The notes under the pieces are model-generated. The model was not told where the DNA came from and searched no databases. It was given only the letters and a program-made list of their open reading frames with translations. Of a stretch of 64,000 nt of DNA, positions 42,189 through 52,334 are shown piece after piece; position 1 is the first letter of the stretch; each line of letters opens with the position of its first letter. Source of the DNA: Mycobacterium sp. Aquia_216 (lineage in GTDB: Bacteria > Actinomycetota > Actinomycetes > Mycobacteriales > Mycobacteriaceae); assembly GCF_026723865.1 (NCBI RefSeq), contig NZ_CP113529.1:1612001-1676000 (forward strand). Direction: 5' to 3'. The position numbers and the translations under genes are program-made.

Positions 42189-43871
42189 TCAGCGCACTTC
42201 GTGGGGCCACGCTCTGCGCGAAAACTTCTCCGACACCGCACCGGCGAGTTCCAGGTAGGCGTGCGCGGTCGCGGGTTTGAGTGCGGCGAAATCGAAGTCG
42301 GCGCCCTCGGCCAGGTGCGGTTCGAACGGGATGACGTGTATCGACTTGCACCGCGCCTCAAAGTGTTCGACGACCCTGTCCAGCTTCAGGGCTGCTGAGC
42401 CGGGTTTGGACGCGCTGAACACGACATGTGCGTCGCGTACCAGCGCCCCATGCCCATGCTGGGTCAGCCAGTCCAGTGTCGCCGAGGCGCTGCGGGCCGC
42501 GTCGATGGCGGGCGAACTCACCAGCACTATGGCATTGGCCAGATCCAGCACACCGGCCATCGCGGAATGCATGATGCCGGTGCCGCAGTCGGTGAGGATG
42601 ATGTTGTAGTAATGGCGCAAGATGTCCATGGTTTGCCGATAGTCGTTCTCGCCGAACACCTCTGCGACCGCGGGGTCCTGCTCGCTCGCCAGCACCTCCA
42701 GCCGGCTCGGCGCCATGCGAGTGTGGTTGCGTACGTCCGCGTACCGTTTGATGTCGGGGTCGCGTAGCAGATCACGCACGGTCGAGGTCGTCGACGTATC
42801 CAAGACCCGTTCGGCCAGTGTGCCGCGGTCAGGATTGGCGTCGACGGCGATGACACGGTCGGTGCGCACCGATGCCAGCGCAGAGCCCAGACCCAGTGTG
42901 GTGGTGGTCTTTCCGACGCCACCCTTGATAGACAGCACTGCGATGCGGAAATCACCGCTGATCGGTTGCCGGATCTGTTCGAACAGTTGCTTGCGTTCGC
43001 GTTCCTTGCGTGAGATACGCGGATTGACCCGTCGGCCGGTGAGTGTGTACACCGCACGCCGCCAACCCGACTCCGGTGCATGCGGATCGCGGCTCAAGAC
43101 CTCGGCTTCGTCAAGTGATGGCGCCATCCGGTATGCCTGGGAGGCAGCGTATTCGTCGCGGCGGGAACGGGTCCCAGCCGGCGTCCGCGGTGACGGGGGA
43201 CTGTCGCGCCCCGGAGCCTCAGCATGCTGCTGGTCTGGTGGCGACATCCACGGCGGAAGACCCTGCCATCCGGGCGGTGGGGGCGGCGGCAGCGCAGGGG
43301 GCCATCCCGGAGGGCCTCCCCGCCAACCGGACTCGGGCAATGGCAAGCCGGGGGGCCACGGCGGCGGCGCCAATGTCTCGGCGAATGGCGGCACCGGGCT
43401 CGCGGGCCGCTCCTCGGGTTCCGTCGCCGGCGAGTCGGTCTCCGGTGAGTCATCCACGGCCGCATCGAAATCCGCATCGGTCGGCGCCGGTGACGTCTGC
43501 CATGGCGGCAACGCCATCCGCCGCGCGTGGCGCGGCCGTCCCGGTTCATCGCGCGTGACGCCGTTGTCGGATGCCGTCGTCGGTTGCTGGGCAAACGATT
43601 CGTCGGAATCCATATCGCCGACGTCCGGTATCGGCTCGTTGAAATGCGGGGTCGGATGTCCGATGGTTTCGGGCTCATCCGCGGCGACGGGTGGTTTGTC
43701 GTCCGCCGGCGCTGGGACGTCGTGGACCGGCTCGGGCTCTGGTTCCTGCCGTTGTTGCGAACGCTGCGCGGCCATTCGGGCCAGCAGTTGTGCTGCCCTG
43801 CCCTCGATTTCGTCGAACTCGGTCGGCCCTTCGGCCTCCGGCTCGACCGGTTCATCTTGGTACGGATCCAT
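42189..43871 (-). CDS. espI: EspI-like MinD/ParA-type ATPase
   Basis: This 560-residue protein has a long Pro/Glu-rich disordered N-terminal half, then a MinD-like ATPase. The deviant Walker A KGGVGKTTTT starts at K316, followed by VIAVDANPDRGTLAERV and the Walker B-region IILTDCGTG. EspI of ESX-1 has the same layout and helps regulate secretion when ATP is low. The start is the ATG at 43871 (MDPYQDE), 55 bp after the mycosin stop; longer in-frame starts overlap that gene. Its stop directly abuts the giant gene's stop on the other strand, leaving no room for a terminator between them. Confidence 0.85.
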   Translation of the reverse strand: MDPYQDEPVEPEAEGPTEFDEIEGRAAQLLARMAAQRSQQRQEPEPEPVHDVPAPADDKPPVAADEPETIGHPTPHFNEPIPDVGDMDSDESFAQQPTTASDNGVTRDEPGRPRHARRMALPPWQTSPAPTDADFDAAVDDSPETDSPATEPEERPASPVPPFAETLAPPPWPPGLPLPESGWRGGPPGWPPALPPPPPPGWQGLPPWMSPPDQQHAEAPGRDSPPSPRTPAGTRSRRDEYAASQAYRMAPSLDEAEVLSRDPHAPESGWRRAVYTLTGRRVNPRISRKERERKQLFEQIRQPISGDFRIAVLSIKGGVGKTTTTLGLGSALASVRTDRVIAVDANPDRGTLAERVLDTSTTSTVRDLLRDPDIKRYADVRNHTRMAPSRLEVLASEQDPAVAEVFGENDYRQTMDILRHYYNIILTDCGTGIMHSAMAGVLDLANAIVLVSSPAIDAARSASATLDWLTQHGHGALVRDAHVVFSASKPGSAALKLDRVVEHFEARCKSIHVIPFEPHLAEGADFDFAALKPATAHAYLELAGAVSEKFSRRAWPHEVR

Positions 43872-43926
43872 CGTCAGTGTCACACCTCGGCTTCCACGGC
43901 GACGCCGGCCACGTGCGGCGTCGCCT

Positions 43927-45303
43927 TCACTTGCGTCTCCGGGCTGTGCCGTTGCTGATGACAATGGTGACGGCGGCCAGCGCCACACATGCCCCTAGGA
44001 CGACGAGCACGATGTCCCGCGCTCGATGGCTCCCCGGATCGCGTTGTCGCGGAAAGCTAATCGCATGGCCGGCGAAGGGAGCCGGCTCTTTTGCAGCAGA
44101 CGGCAGGTCGTACGTCAATGCCGCGACGGGGTCTACGACCCCGTAGCCGGTGGCCGCGTTGGGTCCGGCACCCGTTGTCCGCGCGGTGCGCTCGATGCGT
44201 TGGACCACCTCTGCGGCCGACATGGCGGGGAACCGGGACCGGACCAGGGCAACGATGCCCGAAACGAAGGGAGCGGCGAAGCTGGTTCCGTTGATCGGCA
44301 CCAAACCGTGTTGGGGGTCCTGCCACGCGTTCATCAATCCGGGACCGTTGGGGCTCAACGACGTCAGCTGCTCGCCGGGAGCGGCAAGGCTCACCCATGG
44401 CCCATGCAGCGAGAAATCGCTCGGCTTTCCATCCGGCGCCACCGCACCGACCGTGAGGACGTAGTCGCGAAACCACGCGGGGCTGGCGACGGTCCGTACC
44501 GCATGCCACGCGTCTGCAAGCGGAAGATTCGGGTCGCGCACCTCGTTCTGGGCGCTGCACAGTCCTTGCGCGCCGACGTTGCCCGCCGCGGCGACCACCA
44601 CGACGTTTCGCTCGAACGCATACCGAACCGCCTGACCGACGTCGCCGTCGTCCAAACCGGCGCCCACCGGCGCGCAGGCCGCCTCGGAGAGGTTGATCAC
44701 CGTCGCCCCCATGTCCACCGCGTGCGCTATGGCCAACGCCAATGTGTGGGTGTTTCCGTAGCCCGGGGACACCGCGTTCGGATCGTTCTGCGTTGACCCC
44801 GGTCCGTGCACCGCATACAGATCGCTGTTCTGCCGGATCGACAAGATGGCCGCGTCCGGTGCGACGCCGGCGAAGGCGTCGTCGGGGCTGGGAGCCGCCG
44901 CGATCAGGCCGGCGACCAGGGTGCCGTGGGCGTCACAGTCGACTAAGCCGTCCGACGTCGAGACGTAGTCGCCACCCGGTTCCAGCGCACGTAGCCGAGG
45001 ATTGGGCGCCACGCCGGTATCGATCACCGCGACCTTCTGCCCGGCTCCCCGGGAGAAAGCCCACGCGGCCGAGAAATTGAGCATCGTGTCGGCGGCGGGA
45101 CGCTGCTGGAACCGGCTGCCGGGGAACACGGTCCCGAGACCGCAGGCGGTTCGCTGTTCGGTCGGTTCCGGCGGTGCGACGGGTCCGATGGGCGGGCTTC
45201 CCGGGGGTACTGCCGGGGGCTCGACGGCCAGTGCCGACGCCGGCATCACCAACGTGCTCTCGACAGACAGCATCAGGGCCATCGCCGCCACCACGATCTT
45301 CAC
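43927..45303 (-). CDS. mycP: mycosin (membrane-anchored subtilisin-like protease)
   Basis: This 458-residue protein has a signal peptide (about residues 1-26), a Pro-rich N-extension, and the subtilase triad D95 (VIDTG), H126 (DAHGT) and S341 (NGTSFAAP). A C-terminal membrane helix (VLVVLGACVALAAVTIVI) and short basic tail follow. Mycosins sit on top of the ESX pore in the cell envelope and are needed for complex stability and substrate processing. The start is the GTG at 45303, which overlaps the EccD stop (GTGA). A longer frame upstream is not coding-like. The length is normal. Confidence 0.95.
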   Translation of the reverse strand: MKIVVAAMALMLSVESTLVMPASALAVEPPAVPPGSPPIGPVAPPEPTEQRTACGLGTVFPGSRFQQRPAADTMLNFSAAWAFSRGAGQKVAVIDTGVAPNPRLRALEPGGDYVSTSDGLVDCDAHGTLVAGLIAAAPSPDDAFAGVAPDAAILSIRQNSDLYAVHGPGSTQNDPNAVSPGYGNTHTLALAIAHAVDMGATVINLSEAACAPVGAGLDDGDVGQAVRYAFERNVVVVAAAGNVGAQGLCSAQNEVRDPNLPLADAWHAVRTVASPAWFRDYVLTVGAVAPDGKPSDFSLHGPWVSLAAPGEQLTSLSPNGPGLMNAWQDPQHGLVPINGTSFAAPFVSGIVALVRSRFPAMSAAEVVQRIERTARTTGAGPNAATGYGVVDPVAALTYDLPSAAKEPAPFAGHAISFPRQRDPGSHRARDIVLVVLGACVALAAVTIVISNGTARRRK

Positions 45304-46712
45304 GTGCCGTACCAACGCGGGTAGGCTTCGAGCACCCACAACGCCAGCGGGATCAACGCCGCGGTCATCAGGTAAGCGGAATACGCCGCAGCGGTTGCCA
45401 GCCGCCCGCACAAGCGGGCGGTCCCGGCCGCGGCGAACGCGACGGTCGCAGCCAGCAGCAACCCAAAAGCCGTCAGCCGCAACGGCGGGCCGCCGCGCTG
45501 GGCCAAGACACAGGCCACCAGTGCAAGAGCGACAGCGGGTACGCCCAACGCGGCGCGTTCCACGGCGGTGACCGGCTCGCGTGCGTAGAGTCCCAATGCC
45601 GCCGCGCAACCGATCGCAAACACCAGACCGGACCATTTGGTCGGGTGCTGCGAGGCAAGGACGACCAGCGCTCCGAGGGCAGCACTCACCGCCAGGCCGG
45701 CACGAAACGCCGCGCGGGTCAGGTCATCGGACCGTACCCGGGCCCAAAGATCCTCCGCTGACGACTTTTTGAGAAGGTCGGCATGCTTACCGGAGCCGCG
45801 CGGCCTGCGGCTCGTGAACAACAGCGTGAACGCGGGCGCCGCGCGACAGCCCAGCGTGGCGACCAGTGCCAGCACGACACCCGTCAGGTCGGCCTTGATC
45901 CCGGTGGTGTGTGCGACCAGTGCAAGTCCGGCGAAGATGCAGACCACTGCGGCGGTCAGATAACCCCAGTGCCCCGTTCCGACGCCGCGGAACAGGGCCG
46001 CCGAAAAGGCCGCTACGGCTACACATCCGGCGGCCTGCGCGTACCCGCCCCAGGTGTGCAGCCCCGTCCAGGCGATCGCGGCCGCGACTGGAATCGCCGC
46101 CCATCCCAGTGCGGCCCCGATGTCGGACCGGCCGTGCGAGCGATGGGCTATTGCGGCGACGCCCGCCAACCCCAGGGCGGCGACCGCCGAAAGCCCCACC
46201 AGCGCAGCATGATTCGCCATAAAGGTGGGAGCCAGCAGGAAGTACACCCATACCGCCGCGGCACCGTACACGCCGGCGAACGTCATCCAGCGGGCGGCTA
46301 CCCCGTCCCAGCCGGCGTAGCCGGCCTTGTTCAGGCGCGCGGCGGCGTCCACCACGTCGTCGTACAGCGTCGGCGGAGACAGCGCGGGCTGTGCGCGGAT
46401 CCGCAGCAGTTCACCCTCGGCGACGCCGGCTTCGCGCAGCGTGACGTCCGGCGGCAGCGGAGTGGTTTCACCGCGCCGGCTCAGCACCCATACGTTGCGG
46501 TTGGCGTCTTTGAGCGGCTCGTCGACCGCGGAGGCCTCGGCGGCCTCACGCACCCGCGCGAGTTTGACCAAGTCCGGCGTTAACCCCGCGATCGGCACAT
46601 CAAGTGGCACCGAGACGTCCACCTGAGTCTGGCTGCACAAGAACGACAATCGCACCAGTTGGGCCGCCGGGGAGATCACCCGGACGGTCTGGGATTCACG
46701 GGTGCCGCTCAT
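45300..46712 (-). CDS. eccD: EccD, integral membrane channel subunit (copy b)
   Basis: This 470-residue protein has an N-terminal ubiquitin-like domain (about residues 18-105, LVRLSFLCSQTQVDVSVPL) and about eleven membrane helices. EccD forms dimers that line the central space of the ESX inner-membrane complex. Its ATG overlaps the EccC stop and its TGA overlaps the MycP start, so EccC-EccD-MycP are translationally coupled. A second EccD gene is encoded at 50830 on the other strand. The two are diverged and differ at both ends, so this is not a recent tandem duplication. Confidence 0.88.
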   Translation of the reverse strand: MSGTRESQTVRVISPAAQLVRLSFLCSQTQVDVSVPLDVPIAGLTPDLVKLARVREAAEASAVDEPLKDANRNVWVLSRRGETTPLPPDVTLREAGVAEGELLRIRAQPALSPPTLYDDVVDAAARLNKAGYAGWDGVAARWMTFAGVYGAAAVWVYFLLAPTFMANHAALVGLSAVAALGLAGVAAIAHRSHGRSDIGAALGWAAIPVAAAIAWTGLHTWGGYAQAAGCVAVAAFSAALFRGVGTGHWGYLTAAVVCIFAGLALVAHTTGIKADLTGVVLALVATLGCRAAPAFTLLFTSRRPRGSGKHADLLKKSSAEDLWARVRSDDLTRAAFRAGLAVSAALGALVVLASQHPTKWSGLVFAIGCAAALGLYAREPVTAVERAALGVPAVALALVACVLAQRGGPPLRLTAFGLLLAATVAFAAAGTARLCGRLATAAAYSAYLMTAALIPLALWVLEAYPRWYGT

Positions 46713-49700
46713 AGGTCGGGCATCCGGGACAGCTGAATCACGTCACTCTTGATCGTGCGCGAGACCAGCATGCCGCGACCGGGCGGCATGGGCTGGGCCT
46801 TGAAGCCGAACAGAGCGCCTTCCTCCTTGGTGCCGCTCATTACCAGACCGTTGCACGACAAGTCCTTGAGCCGCCCGATGATGGGATCCATCATCGCGCG
46901 CGCGGCGCCGCCGATACGGCGGGCAACGATCACGCGCAAACCGATGTCCCTTGCCTGCGGCAGGTATTCGACGATCGGTCCCAACGGGTGATTGAGCGAT
47001 CCACCCGGGATGAGGTCGTAGTCGTCGATCAGCACATACACATCCGGGCCGTGCCACCACGAGCGCTCTTTGAGCTGTTGCTGGGTAATGTCACTAGGCG
47101 GTAGCCGGTCCTTCATCGATGCCGCCAACGCCGTCATCAGCTCCCCGCAGGACTGCGCGGCCGTCGCGTAACCGCCGAGGTATTCGTTCTCGACCACTCC
47201 CAGCAAGGTGCGCCGGAAGTCGACCAGCACAATCTTGCACTCCTGTGGCGAAGTGTTCTCCATCAATCCCTCGGCAATGTTGCGTAACAAACCGGTCTTG
47301 CCGCATTCGCTGTCGCCGAACACAACGAGATGCGGTTGGGAATCGAAATCGATGATCACGGGCGCCAACTCGGTTTCGTTGATGCCGATGGCGACCTTGG
47401 CCTTCTCGCCCAGAATGCCCGCCCGGCGCGCGGCATCGACGACGGCAAGGCGGTCAACGCTGTGGGGAAGCATCCGCACCCGTGGCGCTTGCCTGTCACC
47501 GTATGCCTGGCGAACCTCCGCGCACGCCCCGGCAACACCGGCAGGCAGATCTTCGATGTTGGAGCTGGAGTCAAGGCGAGGCAACCCGATCAGGATGTGC
47601 AGCCGCTCCGGGCTCATGCCGCGGCCGGGCCGGCCCACCGGAACGAGTTCAGCCCATTTGCGCCCGATGTCGCTGTCGACCGGGTCACCCATCCGTAGTT
47701 CGACCCTGGTGCCCAGCATGTCCTTGACGGCCGGACGGATCTCCATCCAGCGGCTGGCCGTGATGGCCAGGTGGATGCCGTACGAGAGGCCCTGAATCGC
47801 GATAGCCTGCAACGCCGGCTCCAACATCTCGAAGTCGCTTTTGATAGTGGCCCAACCGTCGACCACCAATACCACGTCGCCGAACTTGTCCTGGTTCAAC
47901 GGGTCCCGGGCGGCGGCGTCTTCCGGCAGCCCGGCCAACTGGGCTTTGCGCTGGCGGAAGTCGCGCATCGATTCGATGCCCAAATCCCTGAACCGCAACT
48001 CACGTTCGCGCAGCAGCCCGCTGACCTCGGCTACGGTGCGACGGATGCGGTCGGCGTCCATGCGGCCGGCGACGCTGCCGACGTGTGGCAGATTCGTGAG
48101 GCTGCCCAGGGTGCCGCCGCCGAAGTCCAGGCAGTAGAACTGCAGCTGCTCGGGAGTGTGGGTGGCGGCGGCGGCCATGATGAGGGTCCGGATCGTCGTC
48201 GACTTACCCGACTGCGGACCGCCGACCACCGCGACGTTGCCTTGGGCCCCCGAGAGGTCGATCACGAGGGCGTCGCGGCGCTGGTCGTAGGGACGGTCCA
48301 CCACTCCGATCGGCAGCCACAGCCTTGCGTTGAGGTTGCCGGCATCGCTCCACCTCGGGTTCGGCAGGAGGAGGTTCACCGCAGGACTGGCCTCCAGTGG
48401 CGGGAGCCAAACTTCGTGCGCGGGTCGTCCGTGTCCGCGCAGCCTGCCGACCACCACATCGAGCAGGGTGGTCTTCGTGGGCCCCGATGACGTCGCCGCA
48501 TCGACATCGCCGGTGGTCTCCTCGACCGGTGCGGCCGGCGCGGGATCCTTCTCGACCGGCGTGGCGGTGAACAGCTTCGGTGCCAGGGCGCCCAGCAGTG
48601 ACGTCCTGCCGGTCCGCGACGATATCCGGGGGCTGACGTACTCACCGGAAACGTAGGAGGAATTGAAGCGAATCGGCTCGTCGGCATCGCATTTCAGAAA
48701 GGCAGAGCCCGGCACGCTGGGCAGGTGATAGGCATCGGGCACACCGAGCACACTGCGTGACTCGCCGGCCGAGAAAGTTTTGAGGCCGATTCGGTAGGAC
48801 AGGTGCGAGTCCAGCCCCCGCAGCTTGCCCTCCTCGAGGCGCTGGGAAGCCAGCAGCAAATGAATGTGCAGGGACCGGCCGAGTCGACCGATCATCACGA
48901 ACAGCTCCGCGAAATCGGGCTTCTGCGAGAGCAACTCGGAGAACTCGTCCACCACGATGAACAACGCCGGCAATGGGTCAAGCTCCGCGCCGTTGGCCCT
49001 CGCCCGTTGGTATTCGGTGACGTTGGGGAAGTTTCCTGCCGAGCGCAACAACTCCTGACGACGGTTCATCTCGCCGGCGAGAGCGTCGCGCATCCGGTCG
49101 ACCATCGTGAGCTCGTCTTCGAGGTTGGTGATGATCGCGGCGATGTGAGGGACGCCCTCGAGCCCCAGAAATGTTGCCCCGCCTTTGAAGTCGACCAGGA
49201 CCAGATTCAACACCTCCGGTGAGTGCGACGTGATCATCGCCAGCACCAGCGTGCGCAGGAATTCGGATTTGCCCGAGCCGGTGGCACCGATGCACAGGCC
49301 GTGCGGGCCCATGCCGCCCTCTGCGGACTCCTTGATGTCCAACTCGAGCGGCTGCCCGGCCGGGGTGTAACCGACGGGCACCCGGAGGCGGTTGCGGGGG
49401 GTGGGCTGACGCCACACTTCTTCGGGGATGATTGCGGCGGCGTCGGCTATGTTCAGCAACGCCATCAGGCCCGGATCGGTTGCTCGGCTGTCTGATTCCA
49501 AGTTGACGATGTGAGCGGCGCCGCCGAGCTGGTAGCGGCTGAACGCGCGCGCGGTGGCCTCGGCTTCGGCCAGCGTGATCCTGTCCGGGGTGGCGAATCG
49601 TTCGGTTCCCGCGGCCGTGCGGGCACCGACGTCGTCACCCTCGACCACCAATTGCAGGCCGCGCCGCGACGCCGGCCCCTCGCGAGGGCCGTTGAGGTCG

Positions 49701-50746
49701 AGCACGGTGAGGCTATCCAGGCCGGCGTCTGTGACCAGCCTCTCGTCGCCGGTGACATATCCGTCGTCTATGACGACAACCAACTGGCGAATACCCTGAC
49801 TGGGCGGGGCATTTCTGGTGAAGCGGCCGCGTTCGGCCAGATCCGACGCCAGCGAGTTCTCCAGCAGTTCCAGCGACGGGAACAGCATCCGCATGCTGCC
49901 GCACCCGTCGCGCGCCGACGCGTCTTGTGCCTGCGGCAACCACTTCGCCCAGCTCCAGTTGGCGTCGTCCGGATTGGCCGTCACTACGGCGACCTGCAGA
50001 TGATCCGGGCCGTGGAAGGCGCACAACTCCAAAATCATCGAGCGCACCAACTGCCGGCCAAGCTGGCGGTCGCCTTGCACGCTGATGATGGGGAAAGCGC
50101 GCAGCGACACCGCTGTGGGCAGGCAGTGCACCACCGAATGCGCACTGACAAAGCGCCGTAAAGCGTTGGTGGACACCGGCTCTAAGTCTTCCGGTGGCCC
50201 CGTCTCGGGTGCCATCAGGCGCGTGGCCAGACGGTGCGTGCCGACACCGACACGAACGTGGCAGAAGTCGTGGTCGGTGGGCCGACGTTCCCACATGCGC
50301 CGCGTGCCCGCAACGTCGATGAGAGTACGGGGATCGGGGTGACTCCACTCCAGTGCGGCGCGCTGCGCGTCGCCGGTTTCCTCGGCGTCCTCCCGGAGGC
50401 CGGCCAGGTAGGTGAAGAAATCCTTACGCTCTTCGTCGAGTTCGGCCGCGGCTTTGCCCGGCTTGCCCGCGCCGCCACCGCCCATGAACATGCCGGCCAT
50501 CGACATGACCATCATCATGGGAAAAATCAAGAACGTCGGGTTCCGGGTGATGTCGCGACCACCCACCGTGATCATCAACGCGATCATGCCCACGCTGGCG
50601 ACGACCATCATGAGCGGCATCAGCTTGGTCAATAGGTTGCCCGCAATGATGCGCGGCACTTCCGGTGGCGACTGGAGGGCGACCTCACCGCCGGGCATTC
50701 GCGGCGGCGCAACGCGCAGGCGCCGGACGTAACCTTCTTTAGCCAA
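46709..50746 (-). CDS. eccC: EccC, FtsK/SpoIIIE-type secretion ATPase (fused EccCa-EccCb)
   Basis: This 1,345-residue protein has two N-terminal membrane helices (about residues 38-60 and 70-90) and three FtsK/SpoIIIE ATPase domains. Their Walker A motifs are GATGSGKSEFL (near 485), GGPQSGKSTTI (near 840) and GDSECGKTGLL (near 1140). EccC recognises YxxxD/E-bearing substrates and drives export. It is a single chain, as in ESX-2, -3, -4 and -5, and not split as in ESX-1. The start is a TTG at 50746 behind GGGAGG. It is the first gene of the leftward EccC-EccD-MycP-EspI operon. Confidence 0.96.
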   Translation of the reverse strand: MAKEGYVRRLRVAPPRMPGGEVALQSPPEVPRIIAGNLLTKLMPLMMVVASVGMIALMITVGGRDITRNPTFLIFPMMMVMSMAGMFMGGGGAGKPGKAAAELDEERKDFFTYLAGLREDAEETGDAQRAALEWSHPDPRTLIDVAGTRRMWERRPTDHDFCHVRVGVGTHRLATRLMAPETGPPEDLEPVSTNALRRFVSAHSVVHCLPTAVSLRAFPIISVQGDRQLGRQLVRSMILELCAFHGPDHLQVAVVTANPDDANWSWAKWLPQAQDASARDGCGSMRMLFPSLELLENSLASDLAERGRFTRNAPPSQGIRQLVVVIDDGYVTGDERLVTDAGLDSLTVLDLNGPREGPASRRGLQLVVEGDDVGARTAAGTERFATPDRITLAEAEATARAFSRYQLGGAAHIVNLESDSRATDPGLMALLNIADAAAIIPEEVWRQPTPRNRLRVPVGYTPAGQPLELDIKESAEGGMGPHGLCIGATGSGKSEFLRTLVLAMITSHSPEVLNLVLVDFKGGATFLGLEGVPHIAAIITNLEDELTMVDRMRDALAGEMNRRQELLRSAGNFPNVTEYQRARANGAELDPLPALFIVVDEFSELLSQKPDFAELFVMIGRLGRSLHIHLLLASQRLEEGKLRGLDSHLSYRIGLKTFSAGESRSVLGVPDAYHLPSVPGSAFLKCDADEPIRFNSSYVSGEYVSPRISSRTGRTSLLGALAPKLFTATPVEKDPAPAAPVEETTGDVDAATSSGPTKTTLLDVVVGRLRGHGRPAHEVWLPPLEASPAVNLLLPNPRWSDAGNLNARLWLPIGVVDRPYDQRRDALVIDLSGAQGNVAVVGGPQSGKSTTIRTLIMAAAATHTPEQLQFYCLDFGGGTLGSLTNLPHVGSVAGRMDADRIRRTVAEVSGLLRERELRFRDLGIESMRDFRQRKAQLAGLPEDAAARDPLNQDKFGDVVLVVDGWATIKSDFEMLEPALQAIAIQGLSYGIHLAITASRWMEIRPAVKDMLGTRVELRMGDPVDSDIGRKWAELVPVGRPGRGMSPERLHILIGLPRLDSSSNIEDLPAGVAGACAEVRQAYGDRQAPRVRMLPHSVDRLAVVDAARRAGILGEKAKVAIGINETELAPVIIDFDSQPHLVVFGDSECGKTGLLRNIAEGLMENTSPQECKIVLVDFRRTLLGVVENEYLGGYATAAQSCGELMTALAASMKDRLPPSDITQQQLKERSWWHGPDVYVLIDDYDLIPGGSLNHPLGPIVEYLPQARDIGLRVIVARRIGGAARAMMDPIIGRLKDLSCNGLVMSGTKEEGALFGFKAQPMPPGRGMLVSRTIKSDVIQLSRMPDL

Positions 50747-50829
50747 GTCGCCTCCCGTGCCGATCCTCGCCCGGCGTCACGAGCCCCAGGTAATGTCTAC
50801 AGTATGCGTAGCCCCGTGGGTGGTGCGCG
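50747..50829. promoter_or_regulatory. divergent promoter region between EccC and second EccD
   Basis: Only 83 bp separate two start codons pointing away from each other, so promoters for both must lie here or inside the genes. GGGAGG for EccC is present near 50752-50757. No -10/-35 elements were confidently recognised. Confidence 0.5.
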
Positions 50830-52320
50830 ATGGCGGTAGCGCTGTCGCTGACCGAACCGGATCTCGCGTGGGACGACGAGCAGGAGCTCAGCCGAATCAC
50901 CGTGGTGGTCGGCGAATTACTCCTGGACGTGGGTGTGCCTACCACCGCCAGTGTCGCGGCGCTCGTCAGCGACGTCATCCGATTGGCCAACGACCAGCTT
51001 ACCGCGCGGGGCGATTCGGACGTCGAATTCGATGAGGCCGAAGGACATTGGACGTTGTCACGCCTCACCGGCGAGACCATCGACCCGGCCAGGTCGTTGA
51101 CCGACGCCGGTGTTTGCGATGGTGAAGTCCTGCTCGTCCGTCAAGCCGGGCCGCTAGGGCCACCGCCTCTGGTCGACGACATCGAGGGCGTGGCTGAATC
51201 CGTTGGCGGCGGGTGGTTTGCCGAGCACGGCCGAACAGCGGCTCACTTCGCGCTCGGCATGGCGCTGGCGTTCGCGACCGTGCTGCTGCTTCGGCTTCCA
51301 GCCGCCACGCCGTCGATCATCGGCATTCCGATTACCGCTCTCGCGGTTCTGGTAGTCGGAATCGGCTGTGCCCTGGTCTCTTTCCTCGCTGGTATGCGGT
51401 CCGGCGACCCGGAGGACACCACATGGTTGGCCAGCATGGGGCTGCTGCTGATTTTCGGTGGATCGTTATTGGTTGTGCCGGGCGCGCGCGGTACCGACGC
51501 GGTGCCCATGGCGTTGGCGTTGACGGCTCTGGTGGCGCTCTTTCACCTCATTACGTCCCGCCGGGGCCGGTCGCTCTACAGTGCTGTCGTCGCGATCGGG
51601 GTGTTCGGCACGCCGGCCGCCCTGGCGCAGTTACTTTTTCATCCCGAACCGCGAGCGATCGGGACCATCTTGACAACGGTGGCTGTCATCATGGTTTACC
51701 TCGCACCCAGGACGACGATCTTACTGTCCAGACTTCCCGTGCCGCGCGTTCCGACCGCAGGTGAGCCGCTCGACGACATCGAAACGCAGGGCGGGACCGC
51801 CGTCGATGGTGTCAATGCGATCGGGAAGCAGGTCATTCCGACCGAGGAAGGAATGACCGAACAGGTTCGGCGGGCCAGGGAACACCTGACCGGACTCGTC
51901 GCCGCTGCGGCCATCCTCGCCGTCATCGGCTGTTACCTTGCGCTTGACGTCAGCAACGAATTCTATTGGCAAGGGACGTTGTTCGGCGTCGTTGTGGCGA
52001 CTGTACTTTGCTTGCGCGGAAGAAGCCACCACGACCTGCTCCAGTCCGCCGTATTGATCGGTGGCGGTTTGGTGATCGGCCTGGTCCTCATCGTCAAGAC
52101 CGCTACCTTCGTCGACGGGTGGCGCGTCAATGCCGCCATAGCACTTGTTGCCTTGACCGTGCTGATGGTGTTGTGCGGATTGGTCGCACCTCAAGTGGAC
52201 TTCTCGCCGGTATTGCGCCGCCGGGTCGAGATGCTGGAGTACGTCGCGATTGGGATGGTTTTTCCGCTGGCGTGCTCAATCATCCGGCTTTACACACTAT
52301 TCCGCGGATTGCGAATATGA
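50830..52320 (+). CDS. eccD: EccD, integral membrane channel subunit (copy a)
   Basis: This 496-residue protein has an N-terminal ubiquitin-like domain (about residues 15-105, RITVVVGELLLDVGVPTTASV) and about eleven membrane helices, ending RLYTLFRGLRI as many EccD proteins do. It stands alone on the plus strand between EccC and EccB, which are both on the minus strand, and converges on EccB with a 14-bp gap. With the other EccD at 45300 the locus encodes two full-length EccD proteins, so a heterodimer in the ESX complex is possible. Confidence 0.9.
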   Translation: MAVALSLTEPDLAWDDEQELSRITVVVGELLLDVGVPTTASVAALVSDVIRLANDQLTARGDSDVEFDEAEGHWTLSRLTGETIDPARSLTDAGVCDGEVLLVRQAGPLGPPPLVDDIEGVAESVGGGWFAEHGRTAAHFALGMALAFATVLLLRLPAATPSIIGIPITALAVLVVGIGCALVSFLAGMRSGDPEDTTWLASMGLLLIFGGSLLVVPGARGTDAVPMALALTALVALFHLITSRRGRSLYSAVVAIGVFGTPAALAQLLFHPEPRAIGTILTTVAVIMVYLAPRTTILLSRLPVPRVPTAGEPLDDIETQGGTAVDGVNAIGKQVIPTEEGMTEQVRRAREHLTGLVAAAAILAVIGCYLALDVSNEFYWQGTLFGVVVATVLCLRGRSHHDLLQSAVLIGGGLVIGLVLIVKTATFVDGWRVNAAIALVALTVLMVLCGLVAPQVDFSPVLRRRVEMLEYVAIGMVFPLACSIIRLYTLFRGLRI

Positions 52321-52334
52321 CGACCGGCACGGGG

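Noticed and set aside
45304..45636. N-terminal extension of the mycosin
   Set aside because: Arg/Cys-rich shadow of EccD; the GTG at 45303 gives a proper signal peptide and normal length.
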